NCBI RefSeq assembly: GCF_013185195.1
Contig: NZ_JAAZWC010000011.1
Span: forward strand, 1 to 64,000
DNA length: 64,000 nt
Source: Saccharibacillus qingshengii
GTDB lineage: Bacteria > Bacillota > Bacilli > Paenibacillales > Paenibacillaceae
Direction of reading: 5' to 3'
The notes under the pieces are model-generated. The model ran no database searches and was not told the origin of the DNA. It saw nothing but the letters and a program-made list of their open reading frames with translations. A program made the translations under genes and the position numbers. Within the stretch, counting starts at the first letter, position 1, and every line of letters begins with the position of its first letter. Of the stretch, positions 1 through 7,376 are shown piece by piece.

Positions 1-3
1 CAA

Positions 4-1646
4 ATGTCTAGGCTGGAAGTCTACACACGAATCGTTTCAGGACGAAGTGTTGCACTTGGATTGACAATCCGTCATATTGGATTCAATCCACTTACCGGTT
101 CCTATAAGAGAAACTATGAAGGTGATTATAAATGTTCGGAACGTGAAGTAAGGGCGATGCTCGCCGATCAATCCGATGAAACGCAGGATCGTAAAGTTCT
201 TGAAGAATTTACACTGGAAGATCTCGATTTAGAATCCGTAAAAAGTTATCGTTCAAGATTGGCTTCGCTCAAACCGCAGCATCCTTTTCTCGCCAAAGAA
301 ATTACGGATTTTCTAACTGAGATCGGGGCATGGGAAGAAATCGACAAAGTAAGGTAGAAGGATTAACCGCAGCCGGCCTCCTCATGTTTGGTAAAGAAAG
401 AATGATTCTGGACGAGTTTCCGCAATATTTTTTAGACTACCGGGAGTATTCAAGAAAGGAGATATCTGGTCGTTGGTCCCACCGGATTGTCTCCAATGAT
501 GGAACCTGGGCCGGAAATATATACGAGTTCTTCTTCAAAGTTATTAATCGGCTCACAGAAGGCGTGAATATTCCTTTCCATACCATTGACTTGCTGAGGC
601 AGCAGGATACAAATATACATATAGCGCTTCGTGAAGCGTTAGCCAATACTCTGCTACATGCCGATTTTTATGGCGACAGAGGAATTGTTATTGAAAAATA
701 TCCGACAAGATTCCAGTTTCATAATCCTGGAAATATGAGGGTTTCTATTTCACAGGCGATGAAAGGAGGCGTAAGCGATCCGAGAAATTCGAACCTGTTT
801 AAAATGTTTACGCTAATTGGACTGGGAGAACGTGCAGGTTCAGGAATACCGGCAATCGTTCAAGCTTGGAATGAACAGCATTGGCGAATTCCGGAGATTA
901 ATGAAGAAGTACAACCGGACCGCACTATTTTGACTATGCTCAGTGTATCTTTGCTACCAGAAGAAAGTGTGAACTTCTTGGGAAAATGTTTAGGAGAGCG
1001 CTTCGAACGGTTGGAAAAGGAAGAGATCTTGGCTCTAGTTACGGCTCATCAGGAGAAGTTTGTCACGAATAGACGACTTCAAGTCCTGTTGGATCAGAAT
1101 TCTCAAATACTGAATCGGCTTCTTTCTCATCTAGTCGAAGAAGGATTGCTCGTTCCTCAAGGCAAAAATAGATGGACCAGTTATGGACTCTCAGATTTAT
1201 TCAAAGAGGCAATTGGGGTTGGAATAGAACAACATAACGGTCCTAACATTCAACTTCCTACAGCTGATGCCCCACATAGTGCAGAGAGCGTACAACATAA
1301 GGAAGAAGAGAATCAACATAGTGAAAGAACGGTACAACGTAAGAGAGACGAAACCCAACATAACGAAGGATTAGTTCAACATTCTGGTTTAGAAGATCCA
1401 ACATTACAAACGATTGCGAAGAGAGTAAACGTTAAGAAAAGAACCACGAGTTCTGAGATGATGGAAGTTATCCTTGAATTGTGTACAGTAAGAGCATTGG
1501 ATAAGGGCACGATTGCCGCTTTGATCCATAGAAAAGAAGCTTCAACGTACAATCATTATCTAATGAAGTTAGTACAAGAACAGAAATTGTTCAAAACTTA
1601 CGATAAAGAGAATAGGATTTGGGTCTATACTACGAAACAGGGCTGA
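4..1646 (+). pseudogene. AlbA_2/HATPase_c_4 (RecG-like) regulator, frameshifted and 5' incomplete
   Basis: The first reading frame (to 357) carries the end of an AlbA_2-type N-terminal domain, with NPLTGSYKRN and EGDYKCSEREV. It stops just after EIGAW. The same family continues in a second frame (330-1646) with GLTAAGLLMFGKE, then EALANTLLHADF, FHNPGNMR and GLGERAGSGIP, the ATP-binding part of the HATPase_c_4 domain. The two frames join cleanly if one G is restored in the GGG run near 333, giving GAW then GRNRQSK. Proteins of this family are single chains acting as putative transcriptional regulators or schlafen-like ATPases. The tail holds a Gln/His-rich repeat and a possible winged helix. 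Base composition is visibly AT-richer than the rest of the window, suggesting transfer. The true N-terminus lies outside the window or is also damaged. Confidence 0.7.
1290..1385 (+). repeat. 42-bp in-frame tandem repeat (14-residue VQxK/QHxE units)
   Basis: Two full 42-bp units (1290-1331 and 1332-1373) and a partial third lie inside the broken regulator. The units read VQHKEEENQHSERT and VQRKRDETQHNEGL, followed by VQHSG. This looks like a slippage-expanded hydrophilic linker between the ATPase domain and the C-terminal winged-helix-like part. Confidence 0.7.
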
Positions 1647-1769
1647 AAAGACTTATAAAGCTTTGGCTAGCTGAGTATCCGGCAGTGGAACATCTATTCT
1701 TCGAGTAGCACCTATATATGCCAACCCCCAGCTATCACCCAACCATATGACTAGACATGCTTTTTTCAT

Positions 1770-1801
1770 ATGACAGGAATCCTTTTCCCGCATGGTATAC
1801 T
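1770..1801 (+). promoter_or_regulatory. Extended -10 promoter for the MetE-like gene
   Basis: TATACT at 1796-1801 is preceded by TG one base upstream (1793-1794), an extended -10. A weak -35-like ATGACA lies at 1770-1775. The transcript would start about 30 bases before the ribosome binding site. No SAM riboswitch, which precedes the B. subtilis yxjG/yxjH genes, can be recognised here. Confidence 0.45.
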
Positions 1802-1835
1802 CATTAGACTAAACAGGCAGAAGGAGAACCAGACT

Positions 1836-2921
1836 ATGATCCCTTTCCGACACGACCATGTAGGCAGCTTTTTACGTCCTGCCAACTTAACTCAGGCACG
1901 CGAACAATATAAATCCGGCAGCATCACGCATGAAGAACTAAGAGCCGTAGAAGATCAGGAGATCATCCGCATCATCGAAAAGCAGAAGGAAAACGGCGTG
2001 CTGGCGGTTACCGATGGCGAACTGCGCAGAAGCTGGTGGCATTTCGACTTCTTGGGCGGTCTGGACGGCGTGGAACTGTATGAGCAAATAGACGGTCCGA
2101 AATTCCACAATATGCAGACGCGCAAAGGCGGAATTCGCGTGATCGGCCAAGTCGATTTCTCGGCGCATCCTTTCTTGGAAGATTTCAAGTTCGTACAGAA
2201 GCATGCAGGCGGCGCGGTGGCAAAACAGACCATTCCGAGCCCGAACATGCTGGTCTATCGCTTGGAGAACGGTGCCAATATCTATACGGACCGTGAGCAG
2301 TTCCTTCAGGACACGATTGCGGCGTATCAAAAAGCCATTCAAGCTTTCTATGACGCGGGATGCCGCTACCTGCAGTTGGATGATACCGCCTGGGCGGACC
2401 TCTTCTCGGAAGCGGGTCACGACAAGCTGCGCGCCAAAGGTCTGGAACCGGCGGAAGAACTGCAAACGATGCAGCGCATGATCAACGAATCTTTGGCTCA
2501 CAAACCGGCTGATTTGGTCGTAACGATGCATATTTGCCGCGGCAACTACAAATCCAATTTTTTCTCGACGGGCGGTTACGATTACGCTTCCGAGGTGATC
2601 TTCGGCGGCTTGGACGTAGACGGATTATTCTTGGAATTCGACGACGAACGCTCCGGCAGTTTCGAGTCGTTGAAGCATGTGAATCGCAAAGATCTGAAGA
2701 TCGTGCTCGGTCTGCTCACTTCCAAAACAGGCGAGCTGGAAGACAAAGAACAAATCAAAGCCCGGATTGCCGAGGCGGCCACCTATGTCCCGCTTGAGCA
2801 GCTGTGCTTGAGCCCGCAGTGCGGATTCTCGTCGACGGAAGAAGGCAATATTCTGACGGAAGACGAACAGTGGCGGAAGCTGCGTTACGTGAAGGAAATT
2901 GCGGAAGAAGTTTGGGGTTAA
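1836..2921 (+). CDS. Cobalamin-independent methionine synthase-like methyltransferase (YxjG/YxjH type)
   Basis: The 361-residue product matches the single-domain MetE C-terminal family, which transfers methyl groups to a thiol such as homocysteine through a zinc site. Zinc ligand motifs are visible in order: MHICRGN (His and Cys), LFLEFDD (Glu) and LSPQCGF (Cys). The N-terminus has the family's HVGSFLRP motif. ATG 1836 is chosen because AAGGAGA lies 8 bases upstream; the longer frame adds 22 residues without a ribosome binding site. The length fits YxjG/YxjH (about 375 residues). It is followed after 37 bases by an aldehyde dehydrogenase, probably co-transcribed. The methyl donor and physiological acceptor cannot be read from sequence. 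Confidence 0.85.
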   Translation: MIPFRHDHVGSFLRPANLTQAREQYKSGSITHEELRAVEDQEIIRIIEKQKENGVLAVTDGELRRSWWHFDFLGGLDGVELYEQIDGPKFHNMQTRKGGIRVIGQVDFSAHPFLEDFKFVQKHAGGAVAKQTIPSPNMLVYRLENGANIYTDREQFLQDTIAAYQKAIQAFYDAGCRYLQLDDTAWADLFSEAGHDKLRAKGLEPAEELQTMQRMINESLAHKPADLVVTMHICRGNYKSNFFSTGGYDYASEVIFGGLDVDGLFLEFDDERSGSFESLKHVNRKDLKIVLGLLTSKTGELEDKEQIKARIAEAATYVPLEQLCLSPQCGFSSTEEGNILTEDEQWRKLRYVKEIAEEVWG

Positions 2922-2958
2922 GATCGTCTCATCCAACTAAATCACGGGGGAATCTACA

Positions 2959-4449
2959 ATGACCATTCAAGCAGGACAGGAACCGGTTACCGTTGAAGCT
3001 TTGATTAACGGTCAGCATGTAAAATCCCTTACACAGTCTGCCAAAGAGAATCCGACCAACCCGGCAGAAATCGTCGGCTACTTCCCGGTCACCACGAAGG
3101 AACAAGCCGTTGAAGCGATCGAAGCGGCGGCACAAGCTTTTCAAACGTGGAAAAAAACCGATATCGAAGAACGCGTAACGAGAATGCGCAGAGCGATCGA
3201 GAAGATCAGAGCCGCCGAGAACGAAATCGTACATCTGCTGTCCCGAGAGCACGGCAAGCCGCTGTACGATGCGCACGGCGAGATTTACGTCTCGTTGATG
3301 TGGATGGAGTTTGCCTGCAATGAAGCGGCAGCGGCTCTCCAAGCAGAGGTCAAAGAGCATGAGAACGGCAAAACCATTCTGGCTTACGATCCGATTGGCG
3401 TGGTGGCCGCGATCAGCCCGTGGAACTATCCGATTGCGCTGTCGACGATCAAGATCGCTCCGGCTCTGCTGGCGGGCAACTCGATCGTCTTGAAGCCAAG
3501 TCCGTATGCGCCGCTGGCGGCGGCGAAGGTGGCCGAGATTATCGCGAGCGAGTTCCCGGCGGGTGTCATCAATGTGATTCATGGCGATGCGGATGTGGGC
3601 GTTGAACTGACCACGAATCCTCATGTAACCAAGATCGCTTTTACCGGCGGAACCGAAACGGCCAAGCGGATTATTAGAGCGGCTTCGGAAACGATCAAGG
3701 ATATGACGCTTGAGCTTGGCGGCAATGACGCGGCGATCTTCCTGGAGAGTTTTGACGTGAACGATGAACGCGCCATGCGCCGGATTGTCGTTTCCAATTT
3801 CCTCACGACCGGTCAGATCTGCATGATCGCCAAACGCGTGTATGTGCACCGTTCGATTTATGATCAGTTCGTGGAAAAATATATCGAGGCGGCCAATCGC
3901 TGGATTCGGATCGGCGATCCGTTTGATCCAAATACGACGGTAGGTCCGGTCAACAACCTGAAGCAAAAAGAGTACGTGCTGGGTTTGGTCGAAGATGCGA
4001 AGCAGCGCGGGGCCAAGGTTATTCCTCTCGGCACAATCTTGGATCAGCAGGTGTTCGACCAAGGATACTACCTCCAGCCTACGCTTGTGTTGGGCTGCGA
4101 TGTGCATGATCCGATCGTCGTGGAAGAACAGTTCGGTCCTACGGTTCCGATTCTGCCTTTTGACGACGAAGATCAGGTGATTGGCCTCCACAACGAAAGT
4201 ATCTACGGATTGACGAGTTCCGTGTGGGGAGCAGAAGAAGAGGCGATCTCCGTGGCGCGTCAGCTCGAAGCCGGAACGACCATGATCAATACGGCTGCCG
4301 TACAGGGGCTGGACGTCCGCTTCCCGTTTGGCGGCTTCAAGCAATCCGGGATTGGCCGCGAATACGGTACAGAAGGCATCCGCACGTATACCGAGCAGCA
4401 TGTGATCAACGTGCCGAAGATGCTGGATCTTCCTTATATTCCGGAATAA
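2959..4449 (+). CDS. NAD(P)-dependent aldehyde dehydrogenase
   Basis: A full-length 496-residue aldehyde dehydrogenase superfamily enzyme that oxidises an aldehyde to the acid using NAD(P). The general base Glu is in LELGGND (about residue 252) and the catalytic Cys in GQICMIAKR (about residue 288). The cofactor-fold motifs FTGGTETAK and SPWNYPIAL and the C-terminal FPFGGFKQSGIGRE are all present. A GGGGGA-type ribosome binding site precedes ATG 2959. The gene sits directly downstream of the MetE-like gene and ends at an intrinsic terminator, so the two likely form one operon. The substrate is unknown; succinate-semialdehyde and aromatic aldehyde enzymes share this pattern. Confidence 0.9.
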   Translation: MTIQAGQEPVTVEALINGQHVKSLTQSAKENPTNPAEIVGYFPVTTKEQAVEAIEAAAQAFQTWKKTDIEERVTRMRRAIEKIRAAENEIVHLLSREHGKPLYDAHGEIYVSLMWMEFACNEAAAALQAEVKEHENGKTILAYDPIGVVAAISPWNYPIALSTIKIAPALLAGNSIVLKPSPYAPLAAAKVAEIIASEFPAGVINVIHGDADVGVELTTNPHVTKIAFTGGTETAKRIIRAASETIKDMTLELGGNDAAIFLESFDVNDERAMRRIVVSNFLTTGQICMIAKRVYVHRSIYDQFVEKYIEAANRWIRIGDPFDPNTTVGPVNNLKQKEYVLGLVEDAKQRGAKVIPLGTILDQQVFDQGYYLQPTLVLGCDVHDPIVVEEQFGPTVPILPFDDEDQVIGLHNESIYGLTSSVWGAEEEAISVARQLEAGTTMINTAAVQGLDVRFPFGGFKQSGIGREYGTEGIRTYTEQHVINVPKMLDLPYIPE

Positions 4450-4532
4450 ACCGGTTTTGCATTTAGACGGCCTACCAGGCGTAGTCTTCAACCTCCTGAT
4501 CATAATCCAGAATCCGAAGAGAAACTCAGCCC

Positions 4533-4569
4533 AAAAGAGCCGCCCGAACTTTTCTCGGACGGCTCTTTT
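4533..4569 (+). terminator. Intrinsic terminator after the aldehyde dehydrogenase
   Basis: A 12-bp stem (arms 4536-4547 and 4555-4566, one mismatch) is followed by TTTT. It is flanked by AAAA on the left, so it may act on both strands. Confidence 0.8.
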
Positions 4570-4578
4570 CTTGATTAG

Positions 4579-5100
4579 ATTTGCTCTTCGCTCATCAGGG
4601 CATGCCTCGGCGAAGCCATCGCGAAAAAAAACGCAAAAAGATTCCACGTCCCGGGGTTCGTCGATCGCCGGTGTATATTCGCCTTTGTTGAGCAGCAGGT
4701 ACCGGCAGCACATATCGCGACGTTCGCAATAAATCAACACAACTATGGGATCATCCATGCCGACTTACATAGGGGCAACGTCATTTTTCAGAATAACGAA
4801 CCTTATCCGATCGATTTCGGCAGATGCGGGTTCGGCTATCATCTATACGACATAACGCAGGCGATTATGGGGCTGCATCCGCCGCAGAGAGCTTTTTTCA
4901 TTGAAGGATATAGCGTGGTGAGAAAGTTGGAAGACGACGCCGTTTCGAAACTCGAAAGCCTTCTGGTCATCGCGATCATCGAAGCGTACAGCTTCTATGC
5001 GGAAAGTGCGTCGGACATGGAAATGTTAATTGAAGACCAGCCTTTCGTACAAGCGATATTGAAGTCTTACTTGGAGGGCGAGCCCTTTCTGTTGTTCTAA
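4579..5100 (+). pseudogene. 5'-truncated APH/choline-kinase-like phosphotransferase remnant
   Basis: A single open frame of 174 codons runs from just after a stop at 4576 to 5100, with no usable start until a late ATG at 4867. It encodes IIHADLHRGNVIF (catalytic HxD...N loop) and PIDFGRCGFGYHLYD (metal-binding Asp), the hallmarks of the APH/RdoA kinase fold C-lobe. It then continues to a plausible C-terminus, EPFLLF. The ATP-binding N-lobe is missing, and the region begins immediately after the upstream terminator. This is most likely a decayed kinase gene; translation from ATG 4867 would omit the catalytic loop. Confidence 0.7.
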
Positions 5101-5120
5101 GCAAAAAATTCGAAAACCTC

Positions 5121-5160
5121 AAAACGCTACTGACACTATACTGTCAGCAGCGTTTGTTTA
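5121..5160 (+). terminator. Probable intrinsic terminator after the kinase remnant
   Basis: A hairpin with arms AAACGCTACTGACA and CTGTCAGCAGCGTTT (5122-5155) is followed by a short interrupted T stretch (GTTT). It ends the decayed kinase transcript before the VOC gene. Confidence 0.6.
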
Positions 5161-5262
5161 TGATTGAACCTGTTCCCGCACAACTCATCGATAAAACAGA
5201 GTGTGCCACGGTTGTGCCAAACAGCCGAACTTATACGCAAATCGCAGAAAGGATGATGGTTT

Positions 5263-5664
5263 ATGAATTTTGCATCTGTACGCATCATCACGGACAATGT
5301 AGACGGTCTGGCCGAGTTTTATGAAAAGGTCACGGGAATCGCGGCAGAGCGGCCAGCGCCCGTATTCGCCGAAATCGTTATGCCTTCGGGCACGCTGGCT
5401 ATCGGTCACTCTCAGACCGCGCAGTTATTTGGAGCCGATTCCGCGGTAGCTGCCTCCAATCGCACGGTGATCATCGAGCTTCGTGTAGAAGACATTGAAG
5501 CGGAGTATGCGCGTCTCAAGCCGTGGGTCGATCAATGGGTGCAGGAACCGACGACCATGCCGTGGGGGAATCGGTCGATGCTGCTGCGCGATCCGGACGG
5601 CAATCTGATTAATCTGTTCGAGCCGGTCAGCGAGGCCGCGATCGAACGGTTCAAAGACCGGTAA
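5263..5664 (+). CDS. VOC (glyoxalase/bleomycin-resistance fold) protein
   Basis: A 133-residue protein with the two-half VOC fold. It opens with NFASVRIITDNVDGLAEFYEKVTG and ends with LRDPDGNLINLFEPV, the usual signature of glyoxalase/dioxygenase-superfamily proteins. ATG 5263 is preceded by GAAAGGATG. Such proteins bind a metal and act as isomerases, thiol transferases, dioxygenases or antibiotic-binding proteins, and the sequence does not say which. The gene appears monocistronic, lying between a hairpin upstream and a large palindromic element downstream that would terminate it. Confidence 0.8.
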   Translation: MNFASVRIITDNVDGLAEFYEKVTGIAAERPAPVFAEIVMPSGTLAIGHSQTAQLFGADSAVAASNRTVIIELRVEDIEAEYARLKPWVDQWVQEPTTMPWGNRSMLLRDPDGNLINLFEPVSEAAIERFKDR

Positions 5665-5723
5665 CCGGATTATTCGCAGCGAAAATTCCTTCGATAAAAC
5701 AAATTAAACGTTCTCTGCACGTT

Positions 5724-6050
5724 AAAAGGCACCCGGCAGGGTGCCTCAGGTTGTCGAGAAAGTCCTATTCGTTGTAGAAGCTCGTCGGCTGCGGGAGAAA
5801 TTCGTTAGCGGATGCTTACGATGTGCCTTTCTTTGAAAGGCTTTAGGTCGCGTGTTGAAATCGGGAAAAAAGATTGGATTTCAGCGGAATTTTCCCGATT
5901 AACGGTGCAAGTTCATATCCTGATTTTGGATGAACTTGCACCACAAAGGCGAACACTATCGTTCCTTCACTGAATTTCTCCCTTCGCCTCCTCGCTTCTC
6001 TCGGAATCATACTTTCTCGACACGTTGAGGCACCCGGCAGGGTGCCTTTT
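5724..6050. repeat. 327-bp palindromic element with terminal hairpins (MITE-like)
   Basis: The two ends are inverted copies of about 40 bp. Each contains its own hairpin (GGCACCC...GGGTGCC, at 5729-5747 and about 6029-6047) and TCGAGAAAGT further in. The inversion continues weakly inward (GGAGAAATTC and TGCCTTT/CGCCTTT shared). A separate perfect hairpin lies inside (5904-5942, arms GGTGCAAGTTCAT). The right terminal hairpin ends in TTTT on the plus strand and the left one in TTTT on the minus strand, so each strand meets its terminator at the far end. It separates two convergent genes. No transposase is encoded, and the 80-codon minus ORF inside has no ribosome binding site. Confidence 0.7.
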
Positions 6051-6086
6051 GATTTGGCGCTGCACGCCCTACCCTGTTCGTTCAAC

Positions 6087-6761
6087 CTACCGCTGCTCCG
6101 TCCGTATTTTCATGGACTTGCCGCCTTTACGTCGGTCACCCAGTATCTTTTCCGTAACATGCACATTGAAAAAATGAATGATCGGTCCGAGTCCGAACAT
6201 GGACACCAGCGTCCCCAACCCGATAATGCCTCCGAACAGGAAGCAGATCAGCGCGCAGAGAGCGTCCGTGAACATGCGATGCCAGAAATAGCTGACTTGC
6301 GGGAAGCGGTCTCTCATGATCAGCGATAGACAATCGTAAGGCGCGATGCCAACGTTGGATGTCTGATACAAGGACACGCCGAAACTGCAGATGACGACGC
6401 CAACCGCTACCGTGATTACGCGCTGCCACAGCAGCTGCGGTTCGCCTGGTAGGTCGATCCAGATGTTATAGAAAAACGTAACGATGTAGCCCAGAAATAC
6501 GGCGTTGACCACGGTGCCGATTCCGATAAACCGCCGCCCCGCGATCAGCTGGATCACAAACAAAGACAAGTTGAGCAGGATCAGAAATCGGGCATACTCG
6601 ATCCCGCTCGTATCCGCCAGGGCCATCACCATGCCGCTAAAAGGATCGTTCCCCAAGCCGGACAGTTTGAAAATACTAATTCCCATACCCAAAAAAATAT
6701 TGCCGACCAACATAATCATTAATCGTCTTGGCTCTGCCAGCATAGTAAAGAACCTTTTCAT
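6087..6761 (-). CDS. YczE/YyaS/YitT-family integral membrane protein
   Basis: A 224-residue polytopic protein with about five or six hydrophobic segments. Family motifs include GMGISIFKLSGLGNDPFSGM near the N-terminus and TSNVGIAPYDCLSLIM in the middle, which mark the YczE group. B. subtilis YczE is a membrane protein linked to lipopeptide production and encoded beside sfp, but the molecular role of the family is unknown. TAGGACGG precedes the start. No non-ribosomal peptide genes lie nearby, so that link cannot be assumed here. The C-terminus is strongly basic (GDRRKGGKSMKIRTEQR). Confidence 0.8.
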   Translation of the reverse strand: MKRFFTMLAEPRRLMIMLVGNIFLGMGISIFKLSGLGNDPFSGMVMALADTSGIEYARFLILLNLSLFVIQLIAGRRFIGIGTVVNAVFLGYIVTFFYNIWIDLPGEPQLLWQRVITVAVGVVICSFGVSLYQTSNVGIAPYDCLSLIMRDRFPQVSYFWHRMFTDALCALICFLFGGIIGLGTLVSMFGLGPIIHFFNVHVTEKILGDRRKGGKSMKIRTEQR

Positions 6762-6868
6762 ATGAACCGTCCTAAAGTCAGATTGTCATGCTGCCTCGCG
6801 CAAATGACGCCGTCATTATAGCACAGTTCGCGCAGTCGGGCTGTGCCGCCTTGTGCACGGACCAACGC

Positions 6869-7120
6869 TCAAATCCCGATTCTCTTCTCTACAAACGCCA
6901 GATACTTCGGATCGTCTTCCATGAAAATGCCGATCCCGCCGCCCATGTAAGCCCGCGTCAGCTCGTCGGCTGCTTCCCATTCTTGATGAGGGCCGGGCAG
7001 TAAGCGGAGAGCGGAGATGTAGCTTTGCTTGGCTGATTCCAGATCGCCTGCCTGCTGCAAATCGTCGCCCTGCCGGCATAGATTCTGAATCGCGGAATAT
7101 ACGGAATCCGGGAGCTGCAT
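6869..7120 (-). CDS. Short TPR protein, apparently an internally deleted immunity-type TPR protein
   Basis: The 83-residue product begins with one TPR-like helix pair (LQQAGDLESAKQSYISALRLLP) and ends with LTRAYMGGGIGIFMEDDPKYLAFVE. From family knowledge, the first part normally opens and the second part normally closes a protein of about 145 residues found as a TPR immunity-type protein in Firmicutes. Here they are joined at EWEAADEL, with about 60 residues missing. ATG 7120 is chosen because AGGAGG sits 6 bases upstream; ATG 7126 overlaps that spacing. Function is unknown, and it may be a non-functional remnant that still translates. Confidence 0.5.
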   Translation of the reverse strand: MQLPDSVYSAIQNLCRQGDDLQQAGDLESAKQSYISALRLLPGPHQEWEAADELTRAYMGGGIGIFMEDDPKYLAFVEKRIGI

Positions 7121-7376
7121 CGTCATCCTCCTGTCCGGGTGGTTCGGCATCCTTTTGGACGGCTGACCCCGAATTTGATATAAAAATTTTAACTGACTTT
7201 CACGTCTGTTCCTAGCGGCCAGCGGCAAGCTTTTTCTCGACAGGACAGCTTCCCCACAAACCAATTGTACTTCCACCCAATCGGTGTTACTCTGAAGAGT
7301 GGTACACATAACCCTCAGGCTCCGCCATACCTCCCTAAAAATAATCACCACTTCAGCTATCAAGAAAGGTAACACT

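Noticed and set aside
1647-1835. SAM riboswitch before the MetE-like gene
   Set aside because: Expected by analogy with B. subtilis yxjG, but the core sequence and a terminator are absent.
2929-4758. 609-codon minus-strand ORF opposite the aldehyde dehydrogenase
   Set aside because: An antisense shadow of a well-supported gene, with Arg/His-rich sequence, no ribosome binding site and no recognisable motif.
5843-6085. 80-codon minus-strand ORF inside the palindromic element
   Set aside because: No ribosome binding site and fully explained by the inverted-repeat structure, though it could be a repeat-borne peptide in other copies.
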